Assembly: GCF_004343605.1 (NCBI RefSeq)
Contig: NZ_POSF01000014.1
Coordinates: 1 to 64,000, forward strand
Direction: 5' to 3'
DNA length: 64,000 bases
From: Dehalobacter sp. 12DCB1
GTDB taxonomy: Bacteria > Bacillota > Desulfitobacteriia > Desulfitobacteriales > Syntrophobotulaceae
This document shows positions 7,615-17,527 of this stretch, piece by piece. The first letter of the stretch is position 1, and each line of letters opens with the position of its first letter. A model generated the notes under the pieces. The model was not told the DNA's origin. It saw only the letters and a program-made list of their open reading frames with translations, and searched no databases. A program made the position numbers and the translations under genes.

Positions 7615-9012
7615 TTATTTTCTGCCAATCGAATAGTATTCAACGCCGCTTTCTCTCATCTCATTTACATCGTAAATATTCCGGCCATCATAAACAAGAG
7701 GTGTACGCATGAGCTTCTTATAGTCTCCCGGCTCCAGTGCTTTAATTTCTTCCCATTCGGTAAATATAAAGCAGACATTTGCACTATCCAGTGCTTCTTC
7801 AGCTGTCCTTACATAATGTATGCTTTTCTTGCCATACTTCACTTCTTGTTCTAAACCCGTGTTAAAAAATTGTCTTTTAAAGTTCTCCGTACCAACCGGA
7901 TCATAGGCATAAATATCCGCCCCTTGCGTTAATAATAAAGGTACATTTGCTAGCGATGGGGCTTCTCTTAAATCATCAGTCCCGGGCTTAAAGGTTAGCC
8001 CTAATACTGCTACTTTCAAACCATTAAAGGTGATAAGCCGCTGACAAGCCTTCTTATACAGAAGGAGTTTTTGATCGTTATTGACATCGATAGCAGCCTT
8101 AACTGTTCTAATGTTATACCCATGCAAAGTTGCCAGATAATCTAGTGCTTTCGTATCTTTTGGGAAGCAACTCCCGCCATATCCAATACCCGCATTTAGG
8201 AATCTACTGCCAATCCGGCTGTCATACCCCATCCCTCTGGCGACTTCTTCAATATCGGCGCCGACCAGTTCACAAAGGTTTGCAATATCATTCATATAGG
8301 ATATTTTTAATGCTAGAAAATCATTGGCGGCGTATTTAATCATCTCAGCAGAGCGTCTTGACACGGATACGATCGGCAAGCCAAACGGCTCATAGATTGT
8401 TATAAGCGTATCCCTGGCTTTTTGGCTATTTGTGCCGATAATAATCCTAGCCGCCTCAAGCGTGTCGCGTACTGCCGTGCCTTGAGCTAAGAATTCTGGA
8501 TTTGATGCGACTTGTACTTCTACATCATTTGCTAAAAAATCCTGAATAAACTTCTCGACTTTATCATTGGTACCCACGGGAACTGTGGATTTCACCACTA
8601 CGAGGCAGTCCTTTTCTACCGTTTCCGCAATTTGTCTTGCAACTGTTGCTATGTATACTAAGTTAGCAGAACCATCAGGCTGTTCAGGGGTTCCTACACC
8701 AACAAAAATGGCATCTGCATTTTTGTAAGCAGATTTATAGTCTGTCGTAAAAGTTAATCTCGCTTCATTAAGGTACATCAATTCCTGTAAATCTTGTTCG
8801 TAAATTGGAGATGTTCCCCGTTGCAGCATTGTTATTTTTTTCTCATTAATATCTACACAAGTGACGTTATGTCCTCTATGGGCCATACATACCCCTGAAA
8901 CCAAGCCAACATAACCCGTCCCCGCTACGGTGATGTTGAGCGGACGTTCAATACTTAATGGCTTTTGAGATCGGGGGGATAACGTTTTAAATGTTATGTC
9001 ATACATAATCAT
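7615..9012 (-). CDS. ugd: UDP-glucose 6-dehydrogenase
   Basis: A 465-residue enzyme of normal family length that oxidises UDP-glucose twice to UDP-glucuronate with NAD. The N-terminal Rossmann motif is GTGYVGLVSGVCMAHRGH, the catalytic Cys is in GYGGSCFPKDTKAL, and the C-terminal domain carries the second nucleotide-binding fold (VAVLGLTFKPGTDDLREAPS). Together with the next gene it provides UDP-glucuronate and UDP-galacturonate for the polymer made by the upstream locus. The start ATG has GGAG eight bases upstream. Confidence 0.95.
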   Translation of the reverse strand: MIMYDITFKTLSPRSQKPLSIERPLNITVAGTGYVGLVSGVCMAHRGHNVTCVDINEKKITMLQRGTSPIYEQDLQELMYLNEARLTFTTDYKSAYKNADAIFVGVGTPEQPDGSANLVYIATVARQIAETVEKDCLVVVKSTVPVGTNDKVEKFIQDFLANDVEVQVASNPEFLAQGTAVRDTLEAARIIIGTNSQKARDTLITIYEPFGLPIVSVSRRSAEMIKYAANDFLALKISYMNDIANLCELVGADIEEVARGMGYDSRIGSRFLNAGIGYGGSCFPKDTKALDYLATLHGYNIRTVKAAIDVNNDQKLLLYKKACQRLITFNGLKVAVLGLTFKPGTDDLREAPSLANVPLLLTQGADIYAYDPVGTENFKRQFFNTGLEQEVKYGKKSIHYVRTAEEALDSANVCFIFTEWEEIKALEPGDYKKLMRTPLVYDGRNIYDVNEMRESGVEYYSIGRK

Positions 9013-9130
9013 TAATCATTCTCCATTTCCGTTGATTGATCTTCGGAGAAAAACATCTGGACAAACGCTCTCCTATGTAATCTTATTCCAGTCCAATCTA
9101 TACAAGAATCAATAAATCATTTTTTTGTTC

Positions 9131-9161
9131 GGCACAAAAAGAAGAGCCCTTAGGGACTCTT
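9131..9161 (-). terminator. Terminator after the secreted propeller protein
   Basis: An 8-base stem with one wobble pair (9142-9149 with 9154-9161) and a CTAA loop. On the minus strand it is followed by CTTTTTGTG. It separates the gene at 9202-11688 from ugd. Confidence 0.8.
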
Positions 9162-9201
9162 CCTTCATAATATCGTTAACTACATATTAACAATATCCCT
9201 G

Positions 9202-11688
9202 CTACTCCATCTCGATTACCAGTTCAGGTAGGTTGAGGCTAGCTTCACTGGAATTATATTTGGTATACTGGGATGAAATGTTTGCTAAAGCAAAGCTGTA
9301 CTCTCCATTGCCTGTAATCGCTGCTGTCACATCATAATCAACCCAGGAATCAATTGTTACCTTCGTCTTTGTACTCAAAGGCTCCCCTATTATACTCGGG
9401 GCATTATTGTAAGTTAATCCACTTTCCAACCAGGGAATACTGGTTCCATTGTAATTGTTGGATACAGCATAGATAGAACCTCCATCTCTACTGCTTGCAA
9501 CAGAATATACCCTTATCTTAGCGTTCTTCATCGTACCGCTTAATCCGGTTACATTGAACTTAAGATAGCTATGGAGCGTATATGTGCTTTTACGCACTTC
9601 CAATGTAGTTATTGAGCCGTAGTTTTTATTCGGATTTATACTGCTAACCTTTGCATCGTCGGTTGGCGTAAACTTGCTAATCTGGGGTATGGGGTCTACT
9701 GATACAGTAACACTCGCTGAACTGCTCACTCCGTTGCTGTCGGATACTGTGGTTGTTATGGTATGAGTACCGATAGTCAAATTGCTAACGTTAAATGAAC
9801 TGCCATTTCCGATTAAACCATCAATCGATGAGGTCCATGTCATACTCGCACTCAGGTTCCCATCCTCCGTATCACTGGCGCTTCCGCTGAAGTTTATGGC
9901 GTCGCCACTCATATAAGAGGCTCCGTTTACAGGACCGATTATACTCACGGTTGGCGCATTGTTGTTCGTTGGTATGGATAACTCATATATTTTTCCGTCG
10001 TTTTCATTTGGATCCACATTGTTATCTACACCGCGATCAGTTACATACATAGCCACAGATGCCGGATCGGTACTGCTCGGTCCGAAGCCTATCCCCGAAA
10101 GTTTTCGGGCTGAAGCTGCAGAGATATCAATCGTTTGTTCCAAAGTACCGGCTACGGTAACCTCTGCCACAACAGTCCTCGATGCTGTGTCTGAAATGTA
10201 CAAATGGCCTGTAGCTGGGCAGAAGCCAATTCCTTCTGGATCGTGTACTCCTAAAATTGTAGTGTCAAAGTTTGTCACAAGATCATCACCATATGGCGGT
10301 ACACCATCGAACTGGCCATTGATACCCGGCTTAATTAGATAAACTTCTTCATTGACACCATCAACGATAAAAAGGGTGTTGGACGAAGAATCAAATGCCA
10401 CTCCTTCAGGATCGTTCGAGCCAAAATATGAGGTCATAAACACTGAACGGGTGTCGTCTGAAGTGCCAAAAAAACCATCCTTGCCGGGTGCCACCTCAAA
10501 TATTCTATGCCCATCGTCCTCCGAAATAAACATATGCCCGTTGGCAGGGTTATAGGCAATGCCCGTTGGTTCTTTGGTAAAAGATCTTATATTAGAAGTT
10601 CTAACGATTGTACCGCTAAGCGTGGTTTCAAATAGGTTCGCGTTTGCCCATAGATTGGTCATTTCATCCACTTCGGAATCACAAAATAAAAGCGTATTTG
10701 ATGATGGTAAATATTCGATGCCGCATGGATCAGGACTCGGCGGTGTTAAACTAGAAGTGTCGATGGTATGGTACAGCACTGAACTAAACGTACTTGCAGC
10801 CATAACAACCGGTTCGTATAAGGACAACTCAATGATACGGCTACTGTCTGCCAGATAAAGACTTGTTTGCTGCGGATTATCAGTCTGATCAAAGCTTGGC
10901 GCAAAAACCAAAGCTTTCAGGTTAGTGAGTTTAAAAGTTGATAAGTTGCGGGTGGCTACAATCTCTCCGGACTGCGCTATTTCATATAGCGTCTGGTTAT
11001 CTTGACTAAAAAGGTGAAGATGACCGGTTGCCGAATCAAAGGCCAGCCCATGGGGCTTTAAGATGCCAAGTTGCCGAAGATCCACCGTTGTAATAGATGC
11101 ATTCTCCAACCCCTTGCTGCCTGCTGGCGTGATTTTAATTATACTCGGCCCGGACAAATCCAAAATAAATATCTGTTTTCCGGTATGATCCACGGTCATG
11201 CCCTTTGGCTTTTTCAATCTCCAAGATTGAATATTTTGCCGGGTCAGCATAGATGGCTGCAATTTGCCGTCAGTTCCCGTTGGAACCAGGACAAGGCTCT
11301 GTCCGCTTTGTTCTAAGATCAACAAGCCGCCAAAATCCTCATCATATGCGGTATTTACAGAGTCCAGTTTGGCAACCGGAATACGAACTGATCCTTCAAG
11401 TTTTTCATCCATCGTAACTGACAATAAATCAGTAAATTGTGAGAGTGATGGGTCCGATGGATTCGTGTTCATAACCTCAAATTGATTTGTTTTGGGTAGG
11501 AAGGTCAGCCCCCCTAGGTTTGGAATCCCGATATTCATTGTGTCGATTACCCTGACCTTATGAAAAAAACCACCTTGACCCTGGGGTTTTTCAGCAGCAT
11601 AGGTAATGGGCGTTATCCAAGTAAGCACAATAACCATGGCAAGACATTTTGACATTGGTCTCCAGAAATGCCATTTGTGGGTTCTCAT
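9202..11688 (-). CDS. Secreted beta-propeller protein with Ig-like and CBM96/DNRLRE domains
   Basis: An 828-residue exported protein. A signal peptide (RPMSKCLAMVIVLTWITPIT, cleavage probably after TYAA) is followed by about 550 residues of NHL/SdiA-regulated-like propeller repeats with recurring GIAYNPANGHMFISEDD / GVAFDSSSNTLFIVD units. Residues ~585-670 form a PKD/Ig-like domain (NNAPTVSIIGP...SDSNGVSSSASV). Residues ~680-828 form a DNRLRE/CBM96-type domain (DDAKVS, SYLKFNVTGLSG, TYNNAP). CBM96 relatives bind acidic polysaccharides. Between the polysaccharide cluster and ugd it may bind or shape the uronate polymer outside the cell. A strong AAGGAGG lies just upstream, and it has its own terminator. 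Confidence 0.8.
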   Translation of the reverse strand: MRTHKWHFWRPMSKCLAMVIVLTWITPITYAAEKPQGQGGFFHKVRVIDTMNIGIPNLGGLTFLPKTNQFEVMNTNPSDPSLSQFTDLLSVTMDEKLEGSVRIPVAKLDSVNTAYDEDFGGLLILEQSGQSLVLVPTGTDGKLQPSMLTRQNIQSWRLKKPKGMTVDHTGKQIFILDLSGPSIIKITPAGSKGLENASITTVDLRQLGILKPHGLAFDSATGHLHLFSQDNQTLYEIAQSGEIVATRNLSTFKLTNLKALVFAPSFDQTDNPQQTSLYLADSSRIIELSLYEPVVMAASTFSSVLYHTIDTSSLTPPSPDPCGIEYLPSSNTLLFCDSEVDEMTNLWANANLFETTLSGTIVRTSNIRSFTKEPTGIAYNPANGHMFISEDDGHRIFEVAPGKDGFFGTSDDTRSVFMTSYFGSNDPEGVAFDSSSNTLFIVDGVNEEVYLIKPGINGQFDGVPPYGDDLVTNFDTTILGVHDPEGIGFCPATGHLYISDTASRTVVAEVTVAGTLEQTIDISAASARKLSGIGFGPSSTDPASVAMYVTDRGVDNNVDPNENDGKIYELSIPTNNNAPTVSIIGPVNGASYMSGDAINFSGSASDTEDGNLSASMTWTSSIDGLIGNGSSFNVSNLTIGTHTITTTVSDSNGVSSSASVTVSVDPIPQISKFTPTDDAKVSSINPNKNYGSITTLEVRKSTYTLHSYLKFNVTGLSGTMKNAKIRVYSVASSRDGGSIYAVSNNYNGTSIPWLESGLTYNNAPSIIGEPLSTKTKVTIDSWVDYDVTAAITGNGEYSFALANISSQYTKYNSSEASLNLPELVIEME

Positions 11689-11833
11689 TTATTATCCTCC
11701 TTATCTTTCATTCAATTATTTTTTATATTTGCAATCTTCTTTTCCATCACTTCCATTGAAGAAGAAAATCGCCTTCATATCATAGTTATGCTATTAAACT
11801 TTGTCCTTATTATTGGTATTTGCCAGACCATAC

Positions 11834-13102
11834 TTATTTCTTTATAAAATTAAAGATCATCTTAATATCTTTACGCTTGATTATCAACATATCTAATAAC
11901 GGTGTTCTTGTTTTCAGACAAAAATATACTAAAAAGCTTATCCCACAAACTATATATGAAGCAAAAGAGGCAGCTGCAGCTCCCATTATGCCATATGATG
12001 GAATAAGGATAATATTTAAACTCACATTTAAAATTGCAGCTATACCTAAAAGAACCAGATTCACATTTTTATGACCATTCACCACATTGTATGAATAAAC
12101 CATTTTGTAAAATACCATACCTAAAACTCCTGCTAATAATATCATCGTAACAAAATAGGCACCGCTAAATTCAGCTCCATATAATAGACAAATAACTGGT
12201 TTGCCAAAAAACACGGCAGCTAGAATAAAAAGAAGCATCATAAAAAATGAGATCCTGCTAATTTTGACCACTTCTTCAGCCGTTCTTCCTTTAGTAAGCT
12301 TAGATAGTAATATATCTTTAAGCGCATCCGGTATCATCCATAATTTATTTGCTAACAGTACACCCAGCGAGTAAATACCTATTTGAGCCATATCTATGTT
12401 GAAATATTGTAGAATAAGCACATCAACCTTATAATTTATTTCCATAAAAATAACTGTAACCATTGGAACAATGCCGTATTTTATATAGGGAGAAATCCCT
12501 TTCAAATTGGGACGAATAGTTTTAACTTTGATTTTTAAATTTGAAACTGCAATGATAAAGTAGACTAAATGTTTTACTATTAAGAAAGTGATACAAAGAA
12601 AATAGTTTGCTGTTGTAAAGATCATTAGAATAACAAGAAAAGCGATATCAAACAAGTCAAGTCGAATACTGGCAGTATTTCGCAATTTAGGATTTTCTAT
12701 TAAGACCACATAGTTTAACTGCTTAATTCCCATCAGTAATGGGATTAGTAAAGTTACAACTTTAAGATCCGTCGGTAAATCCAAAAGAAAAATTAAGATA
12801 GCACTTATAATGATGTAGAGGAAAAACAGTCCAAAAACATAATTGATATATTCTCTATAAATATCCTGACCAGTCTTTTTTTTAAAAAAAGGATACGCCT
12901 GATATACACCAAAACAGAGAACTAAAGAAATCAATCCTGCATAATTCAAAATAACAGAAGCCTCACCCCTCAACTCCGCCCCTAAATACCGGGTATAGAG
13001 TATGGAATGGACTAACCCTGTCATTACGCCAATAATTCTGGCTAACATGGAAAAAACATATGCGTTATCTGTCAGTTTACGTATAGTTTTTTCGAAAATC
13101 AT
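11834..13102 (-). CDS. Wzx-type polysaccharide flippase
   Basis: A 422-residue membrane protein with about 12 hydrophobic segments, of the MATE/MOP flippase superfamily. The N-terminal SMLARIIGVMTGLVHSILYT and the ARYLG-like RYLGAELRGEASV segments are typical of Wzx/RfbX transporters. It would move the lipid-linked repeat unit across the membrane for the polymerase encoded upstream. The start overlaps the previous stop by four bases (ATGA), showing coupling. It is the last gene of the long left-running operon; a 145-base gap follows. Confidence 0.85.
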   Translation of the reverse strand: MIFEKTIRKLTDNAYVFSMLARIIGVMTGLVHSILYTRYLGAELRGEASVILNYAGLISLVLCFGVYQAYPFFKKKTGQDIYREYINYVFGLFFLYIIISAILIFLLDLPTDLKVVTLLIPLLMGIKQLNYVVLIENPKLRNTASIRLDLFDIAFLVILMIFTTANYFLCITFLIVKHLVYFIIAVSNLKIKVKTIRPNLKGISPYIKYGIVPMVTVIFMEINYKVDVLILQYFNIDMAQIGIYSLGVLLANKLWMIPDALKDILLSKLTKGRTAEEVVKISRISFFMMLLFILAAVFFGKPVICLLYGAEFSGAYFVTMILLAGVLGMVFYKMVYSYNVVNGHKNVNLVLLGIAAILNVSLNIILIPSYGIMGAAAASFASYIVCGISFLVYFCLKTRTPLLDMLIIKRKDIKMIFNFIKK

Positions 13103-13809
13103 TCGTATTGGTTCCTTTGACTTAATAAGTTTAACATTCTTTGTATGTTTATTTGTATTGGTTTATCCGTTTCAAGATCAATAATCGGCCATTCTTTTTG
13201 GATGGTTTTTACTTTGTTGCGTACTGCAATAAAATTAATTTCTGTTATTCGCAATAACTTTTTCAAGTCCAAATCATTGCTAATTACATCCAATCTTCCT
13301 GTGTTTTTTTTTCTGATGTGTATCCGTTTACTGGATAATTCTATGGGTACATTGCAATTTACGATATAAATCTTGCTCTCAGCTTTTAAGATAGAAGTGA
13401 AACACCGATTAAACCTTTCACAATGTTTTAACTGATCAAATCCTAATAATGAAATTATATTTTGAATTAAACCATGATCACATAAAATGAAATTATATTC
13501 TCCGGTTTTCAAGCACCATCGATAGATCAAACTAATTCTTAATGCAGCCCAATATATAAATAATGTATTTTCTTTTTTTCTTCCTATTACTAAAAAAAAT
13601 CTTATGTATTGAAGAAATAACGGCCATTCAAAACATCTAATTATGTTTTTAAATGGGTGCTCTTTAAATATATGATAAGCTTCACCGAATAGAATGACGC
13701 GATATCCCCTTCTAATTAACTCTTCCTTTAATTCTCTTGCCAATGTTGTTTTACCGCATCCTGCTAACCCATTAAATTCGATTATCTTTGTTTCCGCAGG
13801 TTGTCCCAT
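13099..13809 (-). CDS. P-loop kinase-like protein of the polysaccharide locus
   Basis: A 236-residue protein with a clear Walker A (FNGLAGCGKTTLARELKEEL) at residues ~12-31 and a likely Walker B in FILCDHGLIQN. The fold resembles thymidylate kinase/adenylate kinase-like enzymes, but no thymidylate-specific motif is evident. It overlaps the end of the preceding kinase-fusion gene by 28 bases and the flippase by four, so all three are probably translated together. It may phosphorylate a sugar, polyol or polymer intermediate; the substrate is unknown. Confidence 0.7.
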   Translation of the reverse strand: MGQPAETKIIEFNGLAGCGKTTLARELKEELIRRGYRVILFGEAYHIFKEHPFKNIIRCFEWPLFLQYIRFFLVIGRKKENTLFIYWAALRISLIYRWCLKTGEYNFILCDHGLIQNIISLLGFDQLKHCERFNRCFTSILKAESKIYIVNCNVPIELSSKRIHIRKKNTGRLDVISNDLDLKKLLRITEINFIAVRNKVKTIQKEWPIIDLETDKPIQINIQRMLNLLSQRNQYE

Positions 13810-15245
13810 ATTAATTCTTTTATCTCCTTTATCTCTTTACCATATTCCATGGTCGAATCAATGTAATACACTTTTGAATATTCAAATGATAAACTTTTAA
13901 CTATTTCATGTTTTCTTTTTACGGTATCAAAATCTTCCTCTGGTTTTCTTTTGATCGATATTTCAGGTGGTAAAATCAGTTTAAATACAAGTCCAGGAAC
14001 AATTTTTTCAGCCCTGATAAGATAATTCTCTTCCACTTTGGCACAGTAAAGTATATATTTTTTTAACAATGGATTGCTAATTTTATCTACATAGTTAACT
14101 CTAATCTTAGGACCATCATTAATACCAAAATGCTTTGTTTGGGGATATCTGTCAAAGATAGCAATACCTCCGCACAGAACATATTTTTTTGCTTTGTTGA
14201 GCGATTTATATGTTCTCCTGGCAGCAGATATATGATTACTTAACGTAAGTAAAGCAGATAACACAGCTACTATTTTATAGATTTTTTTGTTTTCAATTTT
14301 TTTCTTTAAAGTTTTTTGCCATGAATAATAGTGTTCTCCACTGCCAAGATAAAACTTATTGGCATCTAACTTCCATGTTAACCATTCCAGTATTTCATCC
14401 GTCACAGTACTTTTTCCTGAACCATCCTGCCCAATAAACGCTATCATCATTCCACCAGTTTGGGGTGTCTTTTTATAGATAATTAACCTTTTAACTTTTT
14501 TTCTTAATAAATTCCTGATAGGAAGCACGATATTAAAATAATTTTTCTGCACAAGTGACGTAAATGTGCTCATCGTACAACAAGGTATCATACTTTTAGT
14601 TATATACTTGTGTAATGACAAAAAGTCTTCGGAAGTAAGGGTCTGTCTTTCAATAAATTCTTTTAACAACTTGTCACTACCATAAAATTTTTTTATTAAA
14701 ATTGTTAATGGTGTTAAGTTAATTCTTTTTTTTAAATAAGTTATTTCTTTTAAAGTGCCGATGTCTAATTTAAAATTGCCTCTTTTTGCAGTGTAAATCT
14801 TCTTTAATGATGCTTTCAGGGCAATACGTGTATACAGGGTCATGATCTCCATATTTGGCTCCATGATATATACACCTGTACGATTGTCTTTAATTCTTGT
14901 GTCAAGAGCCTCCTGCGACCAAGGTAAGTTATATTCTTTCAGACCTCGATGGCCGGTTATGATTTGGTAATGTAGATGAATATGGATCAATCTGCCCGTT
15001 TGGGCATCATAGCCAATCCAATCATCTACGCCTGGATATCGAGAACCGTATTGTGGATTACACTCAATAAAATTTAAGTTCCTCAGTATGCTTTCACAGT
15101 GATTTTTGTTGTCCAAAGAAACAAGTACATCTAAATCTGTCAAACCATTTAGACCTTCTTCGAGGTGCTCATTGCTTTTCCAATGGCAATAATGTATTTT
15201 GCTGTTATTCCAGTTAAAAAAAAGCTGTTTTGATATCTCTAGCAT
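13782..15245 (-). CDS. Fusion of a nucleotidyltransferase-like domain and a thymidylate-kinase-like domain
   Basis: A 487-residue cytoplasmic protein in two parts. Residues 1-~230 resemble the uncharacterised nucleotidyltransferase family found beside sugar kinases: CHWKSNEHLEEGLNGLTDLD carries the LTDLDVLV acidic motif, and further on is GRLIHIHLHYQIITG. Residues ~265-487 are a P-loop kinase with Walker A IAFIGQDGSGKSTVTDEILE, a DRYPQTKHFG segment like the DR-Y/P motif of thymidylate kinases, and a C-terminal lid-like RKPEED region. The pair of activities could activate an unusual building block of the polymer. It overlaps both neighbours. The function is not known. Confidence 0.75.
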   Translation of the reverse strand: MLEISKQLFFNWNNSKIHYCHWKSNEHLEEGLNGLTDLDVLVSLDNKNHCESILRNLNFIECNPQYGSRYPGVDDWIGYDAQTGRLIHIHLHYQIITGHRGLKEYNLPWSQEALDTRIKDNRTGVYIMEPNMEIMTLYTRIALKASLKKIYTAKRGNFKLDIGTLKEITYLKKRINLTPLTILIKKFYGSDKLLKEFIERQTLTSEDFLSLHKYITKSMIPCCTMSTFTSLVQKNYFNIVLPIRNLLRKKVKRLIIYKKTPQTGGMMIAFIGQDGSGKSTVTDEILEWLTWKLDANKFYLGSGEHYYSWQKTLKKKIENKKIYKIVAVLSALLTLSNHISAARRTYKSLNKAKKYVLCGGIAIFDRYPQTKHFGINDGPKIRVNYVDKISNPLLKKYILYCAKVEENYLIRAEKIVPGLVFKLILPPEISIKRKPEEDFDTVKRKHEIVKSLSFEYSKVYYIDSTMEYGKEIKEIKELIWDNLRKQR

Positions 15246-16453
15246 CTTAAACCGCCCCCTTTTCCGTTTACCTTTTCTTCTTGTCTAAAAAGTAAAGTCC
15301 AGGTGAGTGCCAGGATAATTTGCGTATATATATCGATATAAGATACCATCCCATATTCATTTACAATAATGGATACCAAGATGGTGACCATGATCAATTG
15401 TAAGGGGGCAAGCCTTTTTTTAAGGCGAACAGCTTTCTCCAACATCTTGAAATATATAAAATAATAGATTGCTGTTCCAATCATCCCCAGATCAACTAAC
15501 AGTTCAATATAATTATTATGAGCATAGACACCGGTTGTTCCGGCATAAGTTTTCATTGTTCCAAGCAGACTCATATAATTGTTAATACCATAACCAATCC
15601 ATGGCTTCATCTTAAACCATTCCAGGCCCCACTCGATCATCTTTAACCGCATGCTCGTACTTCCATCTGTTTTACCAGTACCAATAAATCCATAGATCAG
15701 CGTCTCAAAGCGAGAACCAACCATGTCGTAGACAAAGGGAATATTCATAATCGCATAAAAGGCTACACAGACCAACCCAATTGCGAGCAGGGCATTTCTG
15801 AGGCGTTTTAAAATATTACTTTGACTGAAGATGTAATACAAAAGTAACGGAATCAGCATAAACAATATGGCTTTCCTCGATCCGGACAAAATTACAATCC
15901 CTGTATTCAAGGCCATACTGAACAGGTAAATGATTCTATATTTTTTACCTGTCAAAAATAAATAAGCACCCAGCACAACTGCGATCCCGGCACGCATCCC
16001 GATTAAATTGGAACTCATTATACTATCCAGGTTTCTGGTATCCTGAAACGCAAGAAGCCCAAAAGACATAACAACTCGCATTTCCAGAATCATTGGGGCA
16101 AAGACCATTGTATTTAATATCAAAGTAATCCTGTCAGTTTGATTTTTAATATACACAAGCAGACAATAAATTCCGATAAAATTCAGTACCAACGTCTGGT
16201 AGCGATAAGCAGCATTATCGATAGAAAGTGCCCAAGAAAAGGATAACCCTGCAAATATGCTAAAGGCTAGCATCCATTTTACATAAGTATTAAGATAGAG
16301 TTTTTGTGACTTCATAATATAGATAATGCAGGGGATAACAAGTAAGACTTTAATCAGCCTTAACAGATTATCTCCTGGGTCCAGCACTATAGAACCAAAG
16401 ATGTATAAAACGATCAAAATATCCACTATTTTGATTCTATTCGATAAAATCAT
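15239..16453 (-). CDS. Wzy/O-antigen ligase-family polymerase
   Basis: A 404-residue membrane protein with about 10-11 hydrophobic segments and a large loop at residues ~250-310. The loop contains GTGKTDGSTSMRLKMIEWGL and WIGYGINNY with AHNNYIELLVDLG, the hallmark of the O-antigen ligase/Wzy (PF04932) family. It would polymerise lipid-linked repeat units at the outer membrane face. It is co-transcribed with the glycosyltransferases upstream and overlaps the next gene by seven bases. Confidence 0.85.
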   Translation of the reverse strand: MILSNRIKIVDILIVLYIFGSIVLDPGDNLLRLIKVLLVIPCIIYIMKSQKLYLNTYVKWMLAFSIFAGLSFSWALSIDNAAYRYQTLVLNFIGIYCLLVYIKNQTDRITLILNTMVFAPMILEMRVVMSFGLLAFQDTRNLDSIMSSNLIGMRAGIAVVLGAYLFLTGKKYRIIYLFSMALNTGIVILSGSRKAILFMLIPLLLYYIFSQSNILKRLRNALLAIGLVCVAFYAIMNIPFVYDMVGSRFETLIYGFIGTGKTDGSTSMRLKMIEWGLEWFKMKPWIGYGINNYMSLLGTMKTYAGTTGVYAHNNYIELLVDLGMIGTAIYYFIYFKMLEKAVRLKKRLAPLQLIMVTILVSIIVNEYGMVSYIDIYTQIILALTWTLLFRQEEKVNGKGGGLRC

Positions 16454-16456
16454 GTA

Positions 16457-17527
16457 TCACATCATCCGTTCCCATTCAGTTACTATTTTACCCACTGCCA
16501 AATCTAAACTGACTTTTGTAGCATTCCTGGAAATAGCAGCTGCTTTCTCTGGGTTTTCTATGATATATTTCATTGCTTCAAACATGGCCTTCACATCTCT
16601 CACCGGAACCAATATCCCATTCTCATAGGAATTAATCATCATTCTCGCTCCGCCGCAAGGGCAGTCAGTGACAATACATGGGAGACCGATGGCCATCGCC
16701 TCGATCATAGAGTTGGAAAGGCCTTCGTAATCCGAAGAGGAAACAAACATGGTACACTCGATTACTTTTTCATGTATATCTGGAATGCTTCTGTGCACAG
16801 TAATGCAATGCCGTAAGTGTTTTTGATCAATATAGGTTTCTATTCGATTCCTTTCACTGCCGTCTCCATAAAGGGATAGCCTATATTCGGGGTACTCCTT
16901 ATGAAATAATGCAAATGCATCAATCAACAGCAAGAGGTTCTTTTGCTTTTCTAAACGTCCAAAATTAACGATTTCTTTTCTTCTTTCTCCCCAGAACAAT
17001 TCCGGCAGTCCTTCCATAATAGGGTTGGCAATAACAACTGTTTTCTCTTGAACCGCTTTTGGAAAGTAGGCCTTAGCACCCGGTGTCTGGCATACCAGAC
17101 CGTCTGCCCATCGATATAGAAAGGATCTGAGGGGTTTAATCATTTTTTTATTATCCTGTTGGGTCGGATCATTTCTTTCGGAGATAATTATTTTATTTTT
17201 CAATCTCAAACCCGCAATGATCGTCTGCATGTTAACAAAGTATTCGAAGGCAACGATAGTAGCACCTGGGTTGTTTTTAAATACGTTTCGCAGTTGCCGA
17301 ATCCTGTCCAATTTATTGATCAGTTTTTGTGTATATCTTACTTTTAAAAAGATTTGCTCAACCCATTGATTCATTGGATAGGTTTCATACCTGTTATTAA
17401 AAGCGTATACCGAAACATGATACCCTTTTCCTGCAAAGGCGTTTGCTAAAACACTGATAACGCGCCCCGCACCCCCGTTGGCTACTTCATTGCTGATAAA
17501 GATGATACGATTTGCTTTTTCCATCAT
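16457..17527 (-). CDS. GT4 family glycosyltransferase
   Basis: A 356-residue GT-B enzyme. The N-terminal glycine-rich loop is GGAGRVISVLANAF, the linker reads VNFGRLEKQKNLLLLIDAF, and the C-terminal donor site is SDYEGLSNSMIEAMAIGLPC with the E-x7-E pattern of GT4 enzymes, then VTDCPCGG. It adds one sugar of the repeat unit at the cytoplasmic membrane face; the donor cannot be named. Its start overlaps the preceding glycosyltransferase gene by about 40 bases. Two ATG/Met codons in tandem (MMEK) leave a one-codon uncertainty. Confidence 0.87.
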   Translation of the reverse strand: MMEKANRIIFISNEVANGGAGRVISVLANAFAGKGYHVSVYAFNNRYETYPMNQWVEQIFLKVRYTQKLINKLDRIRQLRNVFKNNPGATIVAFEYFVNMQTIIAGLRLKNKIIISERNDPTQQDNKKMIKPLRSFLYRWADGLVCQTPGAKAYFPKAVQEKTVVIANPIMEGLPELFWGERRKEIVNFGRLEKQKNLLLLIDAFALFHKEYPEYRLSLYGDGSERNRIETYIDQKHLRHCITVHRSIPDIHEKVIECTMFVSSSDYEGLSNSMIEAMAIGLPCIVTDCPCGGARMMINSYENGILVPVRDVKAMFEAMKYIIENPEKAAAISRNATKVSLDLAVGKIVTEWERMM

